From contig NZ_RFFH01000004.1 in the NCBI RefSeq assembly GCF_003696265.1, forward strand, positions 372,001 through 436,000: a stretch of 64,000 nt of DNA. The letters are read 5' to 3'. The notes beneath the pieces are model-generated. The model was given only the letters and a program-made list of their open reading frames with translations. It had not been told where the DNA came from and did not search any database. Numbering within the stretch: position 1 is the stretch's first letter; each line of letters opens with the position of its first letter. The stretch comes from Nocardia stercoris. GTDB lineage: Bacteria; Actinomycetota; Actinomycetes; Mycobacteriales; Mycobacteriaceae. A program made the translations under genes and the position numbers. Positions 36,712 to 45,709 of the stretch are shown one piece after another.

Positions 36712-39024
36712 TCAGACGCGGTGGACGTGGGGTTCGAGGCGGATGGTCACCGCTTTCGATACCGGGGTGTTGGAGCGGTCGGCGACGTGGTCCAGGGGGA
36801 CCAAGGGGTTGGTCTCCGGGTAGTAGGCGGCGGCGTTGCCGCGCGGGGTCGAGTAGCCGACCAGGCGGAAGCCGCTCACCCGGCGTTCGGTGCCGTCGGT
36901 CCACTCCGAGATCAGGTCCACCGAATCGCCTTCGCGGAAGCCGAATCCGGTGATGTCGTCGGGGTGCAGCAGCAGGACGCGGCGACCGTGGTGGATGCCG
37001 CGGTAACGGTCGTCGAGGCCGTAGATGGTGGTGTTGTACTGGTCGTGACTGCGCAGGGTCTGCAGGATGAGCCGGCCGTCGGGGACCGGGAGCCAGGTCA
37101 GCGGGTTGACCGCGAAATTGGCTTTCCCCGTATCGGTTCGGAACTCGCGGCTGTCGCGGGGCGGGTGGGGTAGCTGGAAACCGTTGGGCTGCCGTATTTT
37201 CGCGTTGTAGTCGGCGCAACCCGGCACGACCCGGGCGATCGCGTCCCGGATGCGGTCGTAGTCGGTGCGGAACGCAGGCCACGGCACCGGGTGCCCGGCA
37301 CCGAACAGTTCCTCCGCCAGCTCGCACACGATGGCGATCTCGCTGCGCAGTTCGGTGGAGACCGGCCGCAGGCGTCCGGTCGACAGGTGCACCATCGACA
37401 TCGAATCCTCCACCGACACCTGCTGTTTCGTGCCCGAGGGGGACAGGTCGAGGTCGGTGCGGCCCAGGGTCGGCAGGATCAGCGCGGTCCGGCCGTGCAC
37501 CACGTGACTGCGGTTGAGTTTGGTCGACACCTGCACGGTCAGTTCGCAATCGCGCAGCGCGGCCTCGGTGGCCGCGGTGTCGGGCGTGGCCGACGCGAAA
37601 TTGCCGCCCATGGCGACGAACACCTTCGCCCGGCCGTCCCGCATCGCCCGGATCGCGTCGACCGTGTCGAAGCCGTGCGCGCGCGGGCTGCGGATCCCGA
37701 ACTCGGAATCCAGTGCGGCCAGGAACGATTCCGGCATCCGCTCGAAGATGCCCATGGTGCGGTCGCCCTGCACGTTGGAGTGGCCGCGGACCGGGCACAC
37801 CCCGGCACCGGGCCGGCCGATCATGCCGCGCAGCAACAGCAGATTGGTGGCCTCCTCGATGGTGGCCACCCCGTGCCGCTGCTGGGTGAGGCCCATCGCC
37901 CAGCAGATGATGGTCGCTTTCGAGGCCGCGAGCCGGGCCGCGGTGCGGTCCAAGTCGGCGCGCGACAGTCCGGTCGCGGTCAGCACCTCGTCGAGATCGA
38001 CTGCACGCATGTGCTTCTCGTAGTCGGTGAAACCGGCGGTGCGATCGTCCACGAAGGCCCGGTCGACCACCGTGCCGGGGGCGCGGTCCTCGGCCTCGAA
38101 CAGCAGCTTGGCCAGACCTTGGAACAGGGCCAGGTCGCCGCCGAGCCGGATCTGCAGGAAGTCGTCGGCGATCGGCACCCCCGAGGTGAGGCCCTGCACG
38201 GTCTGCGGGTCCCGGAAGGCGATCAGCCCGGTCTCGGGCAGCGGGTTGATCGCGATCACGGTGGCGCCGTGGGCCTTCGCGTTCGCCAGGGCCGACAGCA
38301 TGCGCGGATGATTGGTGCCCGGGTTCTGGCCGGCGACCAGGATCAGATCCGCCGCCGCGAAGTCGTCGATCGTCACCGAGCCCTTGCCGATCCCGATCGA
38401 CGCGGTCAGCGCGGTGCCCGACGATTCGTGGCACATGTTCGAGCAGTCCGGCAGATTGTTGGTGCCGTAGCTGCGGACCAAAAGCTGGTACAGGAAGGCG
38501 GTCTCGTTGGCGGTGCGGCCGGAGGTGTAGAACACCGCCTCGTTCGGATCGTCCAGTCCGCGTAGGGTTTCCGCGATCAAACGGTAGGCGTCCGGCCACG
38601 AGATGGGGGAGTAGTGGGTGTCGCCGGGGCGCACCACCATCGGATGGGTCAGCCGACCCTGCTGGCCGAGCCAATAGCCGGACCGGGTGGCCAGGTCGGC
38701 GATCGAGTGCTCGGCGAAGAACTCCGGGGTGACCGTGCGCAGCGTCGCCTCCTCCGCGACCGCCTTGGCGCCGTTCTCACAGAACTCGGCCGGGCGGCGG
38801 TGCCCGGTCGGTTCGGGCCACGCGCACCCGGGGCAGTCGAAACCGTGCCGCTGGTTCACCCGGGCCAAGGTGCGGGCGGTGCGGACCACACCCATCTCGG
38901 CGACCGAGCGTGCCAGCGCCACCCCGACCGCCGTCAACCCGGCCGCCTGCCGCTCCGGTGGGGTGACGGTCAGGCCGGTGTCGTCGGGATCGGAGACCGG
39001 GGCATTGCGGTGCATGCAGCCCAT
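36712..39024 (-). CDS. FdhF/YdeP-type molybdopterin oxidoreductase
   Basis: A 770-residue molybdenum bis-MGD enzyme of the formate dehydrogenase-like YdeP group. Three cysteines near the N-terminus (C64, C67, C82) could bind an Fe-S cluster. C198 in SNMCHESSG is a candidate molybdenum ligand, in place of the Sec or Cys of formate dehydrogenases. Other motifs are VAGQNPGTNHPRM, RPGAGVCPVRGHSNVQGDR and the C-terminal cofactor-binding domain RSHDQYNTTIYG. There is no Tat signal, so it is cytoplasmic. No partner subunit or fdhD is adjacent. The start is ATG 39024, alternatively ATG 39015. Confidence 0.88.
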   Translation of the reverse strand: MGCMHRNAPVSDPDDTGLTVTPPERQAAGLTAVGVALARSVAEMGVVRTARTLARVNQRHGFDCPGCAWPEPTGHRRPAEFCENGAKAVAEEATLRTVTPEFFAEHSIADLATRSGYWLGQQGRLTHPMVVRPGDTHYSPISWPDAYRLIAETLRGLDDPNEAVFYTSGRTANETAFLYQLLVRSYGTNNLPDCSNMCHESSGTALTASIGIGKGSVTIDDFAAADLILVAGQNPGTNHPRMLSALANAKAHGATVIAINPLPETGLIAFRDPQTVQGLTSGVPIADDFLQIRLGGDLALFQGLAKLLFEAEDRAPGTVVDRAFVDDRTAGFTDYEKHMRAVDLDEVLTATGLSRADLDRTAARLAASKATIICWAMGLTQQRHGVATIEEATNLLLLRGMIGRPGAGVCPVRGHSNVQGDRTMGIFERMPESFLAALDSEFGIRSPRAHGFDTVDAIRAMRDGRAKVFVAMGGNFASATPDTAATEAALRDCELTVQVSTKLNRSHVVHGRTALILPTLGRTDLDLSPSGTKQQVSVEDSMSMVHLSTGRLRPVSTELRSEIAIVCELAEELFGAGHPVPWPAFRTDYDRIRDAIARVVPGCADYNAKIRQPNGFQLPHPPRDSREFRTDTGKANFAVNPLTWLPVPDGRLILQTLRSHDQYNTTIYGLDDRYRGIHHGRRVLLLHPDDITGFGFREGDSVDLISEWTDGTERRVSGFRLVGYSTPRGNAAAYYPETNPLVPLDHVADRSNTPVSKAVTIRLEPHVHRV

Positions 39025-39198
39025 CGTCCACCATTCCGGGCGCGGCGGTGCGGTTCGGGTGCATCCGCCGGCTCGACCCGAGCGAGCGAAACAGTGGTGG
39101 TGAGCGACATCGGCACCGGCCGCGCGCCGAGAACCGATGACTTTCCGCGCCGGGCACCGTCGGTATCGATGAGCGATTCACCCACCGGAGGAGACACC

Positions 39199-39987
39199 AT
39201 GACCTACGAATTCAAGTTCGGCGACCCCTGCTGGGTCGAGCTGTTCACCCGCGACACCGATCGCGCCATCGACTTCTACGGTCAGCTGTTCGGCTGGACC
39301 GCGGAGGCGAACCCGGACTTCGGCGGCTACATCACGTTCTTCAAGGACGGCAAGTCGGTCGCCGGCGGGATGCGGGCGCCCGACGAGAACGCCGGGCCGC
39401 AGCAGTGGCTGGTGTACCTGGCCGGTAACGCCGACACCGTGGTCGAGCGGGCGCGCTCCCGCGGCGGCCAGGTGGTGGTCGACCCGATGGACGTCGGTGA
39501 CCTGGGCCGGATGGCAGTCCTGGGTGATGCGGCCGGTGCGGGCGTCGGCGTCTGGCAGGCGGCCGTGCACAAGGGGTTCGAAGCGATCGGCATCGCCTCC
39601 GGCGGCACCTGGACCGACCACGCCGGCCGCCCGTCCTGGTTCGAACTGCACACCCCCGAATACCGCAAGGAACTCGAGTTCTACACCGAGGTGTTCGACT
39701 GGGCGCCGTTCACCGTCGCCGACACCCCCGAGTTCCGCTACACCACCATCCACGGCACCACCCCGATGCTCGGCGGCGTGATGGACAACAGCGCCGACCT
39801 GCCCGCCGGCTCGACCGGCTCCTGGACCGTGTACTTCGGCGCCGACGACGTCGACGCCGCGGTGAAATCGGTGGTAGCCCTCGGCGGCTCGGTCGAGAGC
39901 GAACCGCAGAACACCCCGTACGGGCGGCTGGCCGCGGTCGTCGACCCGAACGGCGTCCGCTTCAGCATCGCGGGCAACAACAGCTGA
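39199..39987 (+). CDS. Two-domain VOC (glyoxalase/bleomycin-resistance fold) protein
   Basis: A 262-residue protein with two tandem VOC modules, about 6-125 and 136-260. Each has the pattern WVELFTRDTDRAIDFY... or WFELHTPEYRKELEFYTEVF and ends with a G-x-x-x-A-x-x-DPxG strand. Such proteins act on small hydrophobic compounds or bind antibiotics; the ligand is unknown. The ATG at 39199 has GGAGGAG about seven bases upstream. It is divergent from the molybdoenzyme gene. Confidence 0.88.
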   Translation: MTYEFKFGDPCWVELFTRDTDRAIDFYGQLFGWTAEANPDFGGYITFFKDGKSVAGGMRAPDENAGPQQWLVYLAGNADTVVERARSRGGQVVVDPMDVGDLGRMAVLGDAAGAGVGVWQAAVHKGFEAIGIASGGTWTDHAGRPSWFELHTPEYRKELEFYTEVFDWAPFTVADTPEFRYTTIHGTTPMLGGVMDNSADLPAGSTGSWTVYFGADDVDAAVKSVVALGGSVESEPQNTPYGRLAAVVDPNGVRFSIAGNNS

Positions 39988-40033
39988 GTCTTGTTCTGCG
40001 GCGGCCGTCCCAGTGGACGGCCGCCGCCGCGCG

Positions 40034-40363
40034 TCAGCGCCGAGCGCGCTCCTGCCGCTCCTGCTCCTTCTGATAGGCCCGCCACGCCTGCTGTGTCGGC
40101 GTCGGCTTCGTAGTAAGCGCAGTCCAATTCGTCGACCGGACGAAGTTGACCACCATCATCACCGGCACGATGAACGCCTGGAAGAAGATCAGGTAGCTAC
40201 CGCCGTCGAAGAAGAACTGCAGGTAGCAGGCGTAACCGAGGTAGACGACCCCGAGGATGCCGTTGATCCAGCGTGACGCCTCGCTCTGCCCGCTCTTCAC
40301 CGCGGCCATGACCAGCATGACGAGCCCGCTGAACGCGAGCAGCCCGATATACCAATCGAACAT
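40034..40363 (-). CDS. Small membrane protein, three hydrophobic segments
   Basis: A 109-residue protein with hydrophobic segments near residues 4-20, 33-52 and 57-74 and a charged C-terminal tail rich in Gln, Glu and Arg. The family is not recognised. The ATG at 40363 has a strong purine run (GGGGGGAAAG) upstream. It is convergent with the VOC gene. Confidence 0.75.
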   Translation of the reverse strand: MFDWYIGLLAFSGLVMLVMAAVKSGQSEASRWINGILGVVYLGYACYLQFFFDGGSYLIFFQAFIVPVMMVVNFVRSTNWTALTTKPTPTQQAWRAYQKEQERQERARR

Positions 40364-40599
40364 GGTTCTTTCCCCCCAAGAGTGGTGGCCGTGCGGCCGA
40401 TCGACGTGCTGACGATAGACAACCCGCCCGACCTTGTCGTGCGCTGAGGGTTGCCTTGCAACCTGCGCACGGGAACACGATGGCCCGAGGCTCGGCGTCG
40501 TCGGCTCGGTTTCGATTGTGGCGGCCGGGTTCGGGGCTGGGCGGCAGGGGTAGCCTGGGGCGGTCCTGACGAAACTGAAGGGGGGCTCCCGGACTGCCG

Positions 40600-41319
40600 A
40601 TGGGTGGCGCGGATCGTGTTGCTGCCGTGGGTGGTTCGATGGGGATCGGCATGTTCGAAGAGATTTCCGAGTTCACGATGGTGCCGGAATACCAGGTCGG
40701 GGCCACGGTATTCGATCTGCTCGCGGCGAATTCGGCTCGGCCGATCGCGCGGGTGCGGCGGGACGAGAACGCGTGGGCCGATCCGATCTGGCCGGTGCTC
40801 GCCGGGCCCGGGCTCGACACCCAGGTGGGAATGGTGGTGCACTCCAAGCGGCGCTTCGGGAAGCTGGTCGCCTACAACGCCGCCCGCGAGCCGTTCGGGT
40901 CGGTTTCTGTGGATTCGATCAAACGGCACAGCATCGGTGATACCTGGCAGGTCGAGCACGTCGGGATCGGGAACATGACCGGCGGGCAGGTCGGCAGCAG
41001 TGTGGGAGCGGGCCTGCGGAAGTCGAGCCTGGTCGACTTCGTCGCCGGAGATATCGGGCAGGCGGTCAACGACGTCAGCCGCATGCGGATGGAGTTCCGT
41101 GGTGCGGACGGGCCCGGCTTCGATGTGCTGAAACCCGCGGGTCTGGCCAAGCGCGCCCAAGTGACCGTGCGCGATCCCCGCATCGACCGGATCCTGCTGT
41201 TCGCGTTCTACATCCTCTTCCACGACGGGCTCGCCACCGAGACGCCGAAGGAATACATCGTGGACAGTGTGCGGGCATTCTCGCCGTCCAACTGGGCCCG
41301 GAAGAAGCAGCGCCCCTGA
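40600..41319 (+). CDS. Hypothetical protein, possible LURP-one/scramblase-like fold
   Basis: A 239-residue soluble protein. Segments such as PIARVRRDENAW and RRFGKLVAYNAAREPFGSV recall the repeated beta strands of LURP-one-related proteins, but I am not sure. The C-terminal part contains the hydrophobic RILLFAFYILFHDGL. ATG 40600 is used; ATGs at 40639 and 40651 are also possible. The last codons and the bases after the stop are repeated about 180 bases downstream. Confidence 0.68.
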   Translation: MGGADRVAAVGGSMGIGMFEEISEFTMVPEYQVGATVFDLLAANSARPIARVRRDENAWADPIWPVLAGPGLDTQVGMVVHSKRRFGKLVAYNAAREPFGSVSVDSIKRHSIGDTWQVEHVGIGNMTGGQVGSSVGAGLRKSSLVDFVAGDIGQAVNDVSRMRMEFRGADGPGFDVLKPAGLAKRAQVTVRDPRIDRILLFAFYILFHDGLATETPKEYIVDSVRAFSPSNWARKKQRP

Positions 41320-41527
41320 GGATTCGGGCGCACTCGGCTCAGATTGTGGTCAGGGCCGAGTCAGCGACGGCGTTCCCCCTGGGGCCCGGACGAGGCAGCG
41401 CCGGCGACGGTTCGGGCGCACTCGGCTCAGCGGGTGGGCAGAGCCGAGTGGCCGAGAACGTCCGCTTCGCGGTCTTCCTGGTCCGGAAGCAGCAGCGCCC
41501 CTGAGGGTTCGGGTGTCGCTGACTCAG
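41297..41527. repeat. Decayed tandem duplication across the 3' ends of two convergent genes
   Basis: The stretch covering the hypothetical gene's last codons and stop (from 41297) recurs imperfectly at 41481-41527, where GGAAGCAGCAGCGCCCCTGA reproduces the old gene end including its stop. A partial copy (GGTTCGGGCGCACTCGGCTC) is at 41409-41428. The third copy now runs into the glpD 3' end. This looks like successive local duplications of a terminator-bearing segment. Confidence 0.65.
41419..41450. terminator. Hairpin between convergent hypothetical gene and glpD
   Basis: CACTCGGCTC (41419-41428) pairs perfectly with GAGCCGAGTG (41441-41450). A similar shorter stem exists in the first copy (ACTCGGC 41332-41338 with GCCGAGT 41355-41361). 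These probably act as bidirectional terminators. Confidence 0.6.
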
Positions 41528-43299
41528 CTGGTGGCCAGAGCCGACTCGGCGGCGGGAGTCGCCGCGGCGCGGTCTGCGGCGACCAGGCCGAGGCGGGTGC
41601 GGCGGTCGAGGAGGTCGGCGGTGTCCAGGGCGCCTTCGTGGGCTACCGAGTACGCGAATTCGGCTCGGAGCACGTCGATTCCGGGGGCGACGGGTTCCGC
41701 CAGAGTGGGGTCGGCGGCGAGGGCCGCGACGTCGGCGGCGTGGCTGCCGTAGCGCTCGATGAGCAGCGGGGATGCCTCGATTCGGTCCCGGGTGGCGCCG
41801 GAAACCGCGCCCACCAAGGGGATTCGGGTGGTAGAGCAGGGGGCGGCGGACAGGCCGGCGCGGGCGACGGCGGCGTCGACGGCGTCCTCGGCCATGCGGC
41901 GGTAGGTGGTGAGTTTGCCGCCGACGACGGTGATCGGGGCGCCGGGGTTGCGCAGGACCGCGTGTTCGCGGGAGATGTCGGCGGTGCTGTCGGTGTCGGT
42001 GCGCAGCAGCGGACGCAGGCCGGCGAAGGAGCCGCGGATGTCACTGCGGCGCAGGGGTTCCCGCAGCACGGTGTTGACGGTGTCGAGCAGGAAGTCGATC
42101 TCGGCGTCGGTGGGGCGGGGCTCGTCGGGCACCGGGCCGGGGGCGTCCTCGTCGGTGAGGCCGAGGTAGACGCGGCCGTGCGCGGCGGGGAAGGCGAACA
42201 CGAAACGGCTGGTGCTGCCGGGGATCGGCACGGTCAGCGCGGCGGTGAGGCCGCCGAACGCGGCCGCGTCGAACACCAGGTGGGTGCCGCGGCTCGGGCG
42301 CAGCGCGATGCTCGGGTCGAGCTCGTCGGCCCACACCCCGGTCGCGTTGATCACCGCACGCGCTGCGACCGTGAGGGTTTCACCGGTCAGCGTGTCACGC
42401 AGCTGGGCCGTAGTGTCGGTGAGGGAGGTGGCCTCGACCCGGGTCAAGATCGAGGCGCCGTAGGCCGCCGCGGTCCGGGCGACGGTGACCACGAGCCGGG
42501 CGTCGTCCACCAGCTGGCCGTCCCAGGCCAGCAGGCCGCCGCCCAGTCCGTTGCGCCGCACGGTCGGAGCCAGCCGCAGCGCCTCGGCGGCCGCGACCCG
42601 GCGGGAGCGGGGAAGAGCGGCGTCGGAGGTTCCTGCGGTGCGCCGCAACACATCTCCGGCCACGAACCCCGCCCGCACCAGCGCCCGCTGCTTGCGCCCG
42701 ACCTCGGGGAGCAACGGAACCAGTTGCGGCACCGGCCGAGTCAGGTGCGGTGCCGTGGTCTGCAACAGCACGCCCCGCTCCACCGCGCTCTCGTGCGCGA
42801 TGCCGACCCCGCCGCTGGCCAGATACCGCAGCCCGCCATGCACCAGTTTCGAACTCCAGCGACTGGTACCGAACGCCAGATCGTGCCGCTCCACCAGCAC
42901 GGTCCGCAGGCCGCGCGCCGCCGCGTCCAAAGCGATACCGACCCCGGTGATTCCGCCACCTACCACCAGCACGTCGATCGGTCCGCCGTCACCCAGCGCA
43001 CGCAACTCCCGCACGCGCCGGGCCGCGTTCAACGACGAATCACCCTGTGCCGGAAGGTGACCCGTGGAAGTGCGGTCGGCAGGCGAATTCGACCCAGCGT
43101 CCCGGCTGACGGTCTCCGTGGGCTGGTTCGGCGCCGACCCGTCCTGGGTGGGCGCGGAGGCCGGAACTACCTCGTGGCCGAGAGAGTCCGGTGCACTGTC
43201 GGTCCATGCTCCGCCGACTGCGACGTTCGAAGCCGAATCTGTTGTCGGCGATGGGTTTTCGTTGGCCGCCGCAGCTGCGTGGTTCGTCGCACCGTTCAT
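41524..43299 (-). CDS. glpD: Aerobic glycerol-3-phosphate dehydrogenase
   Basis: A membrane-associated flavoenzyme that oxidises sn-glycerol 3-phosphate to DHAP and feeds electrons to the quinone pool. The 591 residues include the FAD site VLVVGGGITGVGIALDAAARG (114-121 core), the family signatures GTSRWSSKLVHGGLRYL and GGKLTTYR, and a C-terminal helical domain. The first 88 residues are low complexity (Asn/Ser/Pro/Ala) and unusual. A TTG at 43032 with AGGGTGA seven bases upstream would start exactly at the conserved NAARRVRELRAL, so the true start is uncertain. It is followed on the same strand order by the TetR gene, as in Rv2249c-Rv2250c. Confidence 0.93.
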   Translation of the reverse strand: MNGATNHAAAAANENPSPTTDSASNVAVGGAWTDSAPDSLGHEVVPASAPTQDGSAPNQPTETVSRDAGSNSPADRTSTGHLPAQGDSSLNAARRVRELRALGDGGPIDVLVVGGGITGVGIALDAAARGLRTVLVERHDLAFGTSRWSSKLVHGGLRYLASGGVGIAHESAVERGVLLQTTAPHLTRPVPQLVPLLPEVGRKQRALVRAGFVAGDVLRRTAGTSDAALPRSRRVAAAEALRLAPTVRRNGLGGGLLAWDGQLVDDARLVVTVARTAAAYGASILTRVEATSLTDTTAQLRDTLTGETLTVAARAVINATGVWADELDPSIALRPSRGTHLVFDAAAFGGLTAALTVPIPGSTSRFVFAFPAAHGRVYLGLTDEDAPGPVPDEPRPTDAEIDFLLDTVNTVLREPLRRSDIRGSFAGLRPLLRTDTDSTADISREHAVLRNPGAPITVVGGKLTTYRRMAEDAVDAAVARAGLSAAPCSTTRIPLVGAVSGATRDRIEASPLLIERYGSHAADVAALAADPTLAEPVAPGIDVLRAEFAYSVAHEGALDTADLLDRRTRLGLVAADRAAATPAAESALATS

Positions 43300-43358
43300 G
43301 GCCGTACTCCGTTCGAAGATGTTCGCCGGGGGAGAGGTGTTGTCGTTCAAGGGGCTCG

Positions 43359-43979
43359 TCACGGCCGCAGGTAGCTGTCGACGGCGTGGCCGAGTTCGGT
43401 GTCGAGGCTGCGGTCGTCGAGGAGATGGGCGACGGTGCCGCCGGACTGCACCGCGGATTGGGCGATCAGCAGGATCATCGCGGCGAGCTGGTCGGGGTCG
43501 CCGACGCGGATGCTGCCGTCGGCCTGGCCGGCCCGGATCTGACCGGCGAACAGGTCGATCAGCGCGCGCTGGTTGCGGCCCAGGCGGCCGAAGACGTAGG
43601 TCAGCATGAGGTCGGTGTCGGCGCGGAAGATCTTGGCGAACAACGAGTTCGACCGGATGCTCGCGGCGCCGCCGACCACGCCGGCCACCAGCTTGGCGCG
43701 GGCGTCGCCGGTGTCGGGCGCGGTGGCGGCGATGATCTCGCCGAGCTCGCGGACCAGCAGTTCGGCGATGAGCGAGCCGGTGTCGGGCCAGCGGCGGTAC
43801 ACCGTCGGCCGGCTCACGCCCGCGCGCCGGGCGACCTCGGTCAGGCTGGTGCGGCGGACGCCGTACTCGGCCACGCATTCCCGCGCCGCGTCGAGGATCG
43901 CCGCATCGGTCGCGGACGCGGCGGGCAGGGCCGCGCGGCCGCCCGGTCCGGTGTGCTCGCCTGCGGATGCGGTCGGCAT
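43359..43979 (-). CDS. TetR-family transcriptional regulator
   Basis: A 206-residue repressor-type protein. The helix-turn-helix is near residues 27-70 (ILDAARECVAEYGVRRTSLTEVARRAGVSRPTVYRRWP), followed by a helical ligand-binding domain. It lies 59 bases upstream of glpD on the same strand and is divergent from the flavoprotein gene. The palindrome 44022-44054 between them is its probable operator. By position it matches Rv2250c. Confidence 0.9.
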   Translation of the reverse strand: MPTASAGEHTGPGGRAALPAASATDAAILDAARECVAEYGVRRTSLTEVARRAGVSRPTVYRRWPDTGSLIAELLVRELGEIIAATAPDTGDARAKLVAGVVGGAASIRSNSLFAKIFRADTDLMLTYVFGRLGRNQRALIDLFAGQIRAGQADGSIRVGDPDQLAAMILLIAQSAVQSGGTVAHLLDDRSLDTELGHAVDSYLRP

Positions 43980-44021
43980 CGCGGATCACCACCCTCGATC
44001 GTCGGGTCCCGGCGCGGGACC

Positions 44022-44054
44022 GTTACTGCTTGACATTCTATGTCACACTGTAAC
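44022..44054. promoter_or_regulatory. 33-base near-palindromic TetR operator
   Basis: GTTACTGCTTGACA and TGTCACACTGTAAC face each other around a 5-base centre with 11 of 14 pairs, including the perfect inner dyad TGACAT-TCT-ATGTCA. It contains a TTGACA -35-like hexamer (44030-44035) and ends two bases before the flavoprotein ATG at 44057. Binding here would block both divergent promoters. Confidence 0.75.
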
Positions 44055-44056
44055 GC

Positions 44057-45709
44057 ATGGAGGAGCGAGCAACAGAACCGGTCACGCCGGAAACTGCCGA
44101 TTTGCCCAACGACACGTCGGTGCGTCCGGGTATGGTGTGGGACGCCTGGGGTGTCCCGTCCGGGCATGCCCCGCTGCCGGACAAGATCCGGACCCTGTTG
44201 ACGCAGGTCTTCGGGGTATCCGGGGAGCCGGTGGCGCGTCGCGACGAGGGCGGCGTGCCGCTGTCGGAATCCGCGCTGAAGTCCGAACACGCCGCGGCCC
44301 TGGCCGCCGTCGTCGGCGTCGGCAACCTCTCCACTGCCCACGGCGACCGGCTGCGCCATGCCGGCGGCAAGAGCACCCCCGACCTGCTGCGCCGCCGCGC
44401 GGACGGCGTCCAGGCCGCGCCCGACGCGGTTCTGTTCCCGGCCGATCACGACGAGGTCGCCGCGGTGCTCGCCTACTGCTCCGCGCACCGAATCGCGGTG
44501 GTGCCCTTCGGTGGTGGCACCAGCGTCGTCGGCGGACTCGACCCGATCCGCGACGGATTCGATGCCGTGATCACCCTGGATCTGTGCCGCCTCGACACGC
44601 TCACCGAGGTCGACCCGGTGAGCGGTACGGCCACCCTCGGCGCCGGTGTCACCGGGCCGCAGGCCGAACGGTTGCTGGCCGAACACGGTCTGTCCCTGGG
44701 CCATTTCCCGCAGAGCTTCGAATTCGCCACCATCGGCGGCTTCGCCGCGACCCGCTCGTCCGGACAGGCCTCCGCCGGCTACGGCCGCTTCGACGACATG
44801 ATCCAGCGGCTGCGGGTGGCGACCCCGGCCGGCTCGCTCGACCTGGGGCGCGGCCCGGCCTCCGCCGCCGGGCCCGACCTGCGGGAGCTGTTCGCCGGGT
44901 CCGAGGGCGTGTTCGGTGTCGTCACCGCGGTCACCCTGCGGGTGCACCCGGTCCCGGAAACCGTTGCGCGCCAAGCCTGGTCGTTCCCCGACTTCGCCAC
45001 CGGCGCGGCCGCGCTGCGCACCGTCGTGCAGGCGGGCGCGGCACCCACCGTGCTGCGGCTGTCCGACGAGGTCGAGACCGGCATGAACCTGGCCCGCTCG
45101 CACGACGTCGGCGGCCGGCCCGTCGGCGGCTGCCTCGCGGTCACCACCTTCGAGGGCACCGCGGCCCACGTTGCTGCCCGGCACGCCGAGGCGTCCGCCC
45201 TGCTCGCCGCGGCCGGCGGCACCGACCTGGGTGCCGGTCCCGCCGACGACTGGGAGCACGGCCGGTTCGCCGCGCCGTACCTGCGCGACGCGCTGCTCGA
45301 TACCGGAATCCTCTGCGAGACACTGGAAACCGCGACCAGCTGGTCGAACCTGAGCACCCTCAAGGCGGCGGTGACCACCGCCCTGGTCGACGCCCTCACC
45401 GGTCAGGGCACCCCGGCGCTGGTCATGTGCCACATCTCCCACACCTATCCGGCCGGTGCCTCGCTGTACTTCACGGTCGTGGCCAAGCAGCTCGACGATC
45501 CGATCGCGCAGTGGCAGGTGGCCAAGCGGGCCGCGGGCGACGCGATCGTGGCGTCCGGCGGCACCATCACCCACCACCACGCTGTCGGCGCCGACCATCG
45601 CCCGTGGATGACCGACGAGGTCGGCGAGCTGGGCGTGCGGGTGCTGCGGGCAGTGAAGCAGGCGGTGGACCCGGCGGGCATCCTGAACCCCGGAAAGCTC
45701 GTCCCGTGA
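44057..45709 (+). CDS. FAD-binding oxidase, alkyl-dihydroxyacetonephosphate synthase-like
   Basis: A 550-residue flavoprotein of the PCMH/vanillyl-alcohol-oxidase fold. The FAD site is VVPFGGGTSVVGG (148-160). Also seen are HFPQSFEFATIGGF, GSEGVFGVVTAVTLRV and, near the C-terminus, ITHHHAVGADH, which corresponds to the His-rich active loop of alkyl-DHAP synthase. The mycobacterial counterpart is Rv2251. The ATG at 44057 abuts the TetR operator and has no ribosome site; ATG 44132, just before VWDAWG, matches the start of Rv2251 and may be the real one. It is co-transcribed with the kinase gene (GTGA overlap). Confidence 0.86.
   Translation: MEERATEPVTPETADLPNDTSVRPGMVWDAWGVPSGHAPLPDKIRTLLTQVFGVSGEPVARRDEGGVPLSESALKSEHAAALAAVVGVGNLSTAHGDRLRHAGGKSTPDLLRRRADGVQAAPDAVLFPADHDEVAAVLAYCSAHRIAVVPFGGGTSVVGGLDPIRDGFDAVITLDLCRLDTLTEVDPVSGTATLGAGVTGPQAERLLAEHGLSLGHFPQSFEFATIGGFAATRSSGQASAGYGRFDDMIQRLRVATPAGSLDLGRGPASAAGPDLRELFAGSEGVFGVVTAVTLRVHPVPETVARQAWSFPDFATGAAALRTVVQAGAAPTVLRLSDEVETGMNLARSHDVGGRPVGGCLAVTTFEGTAAHVAARHAEASALLAAAGGTDLGAGPADDWEHGRFAAPYLRDALLDTGILCETLETATSWSNLSTLKAAVTTALVDALTGQGTPALVMCHISHTYPAGASLYFTVVAKQLDDPIAQWQVAKRAAGDAIVASGGTITHHHAVGADHRPWMTDEVGELGVRVLRAVKQAVDPAGILNPGKLVP

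Noticed and set aside
36712..39024. Selenocysteine-containing formate dehydrogenase
   Set aside because: The frame has no internal TGA, and the candidate ligand position is a Cys codon.
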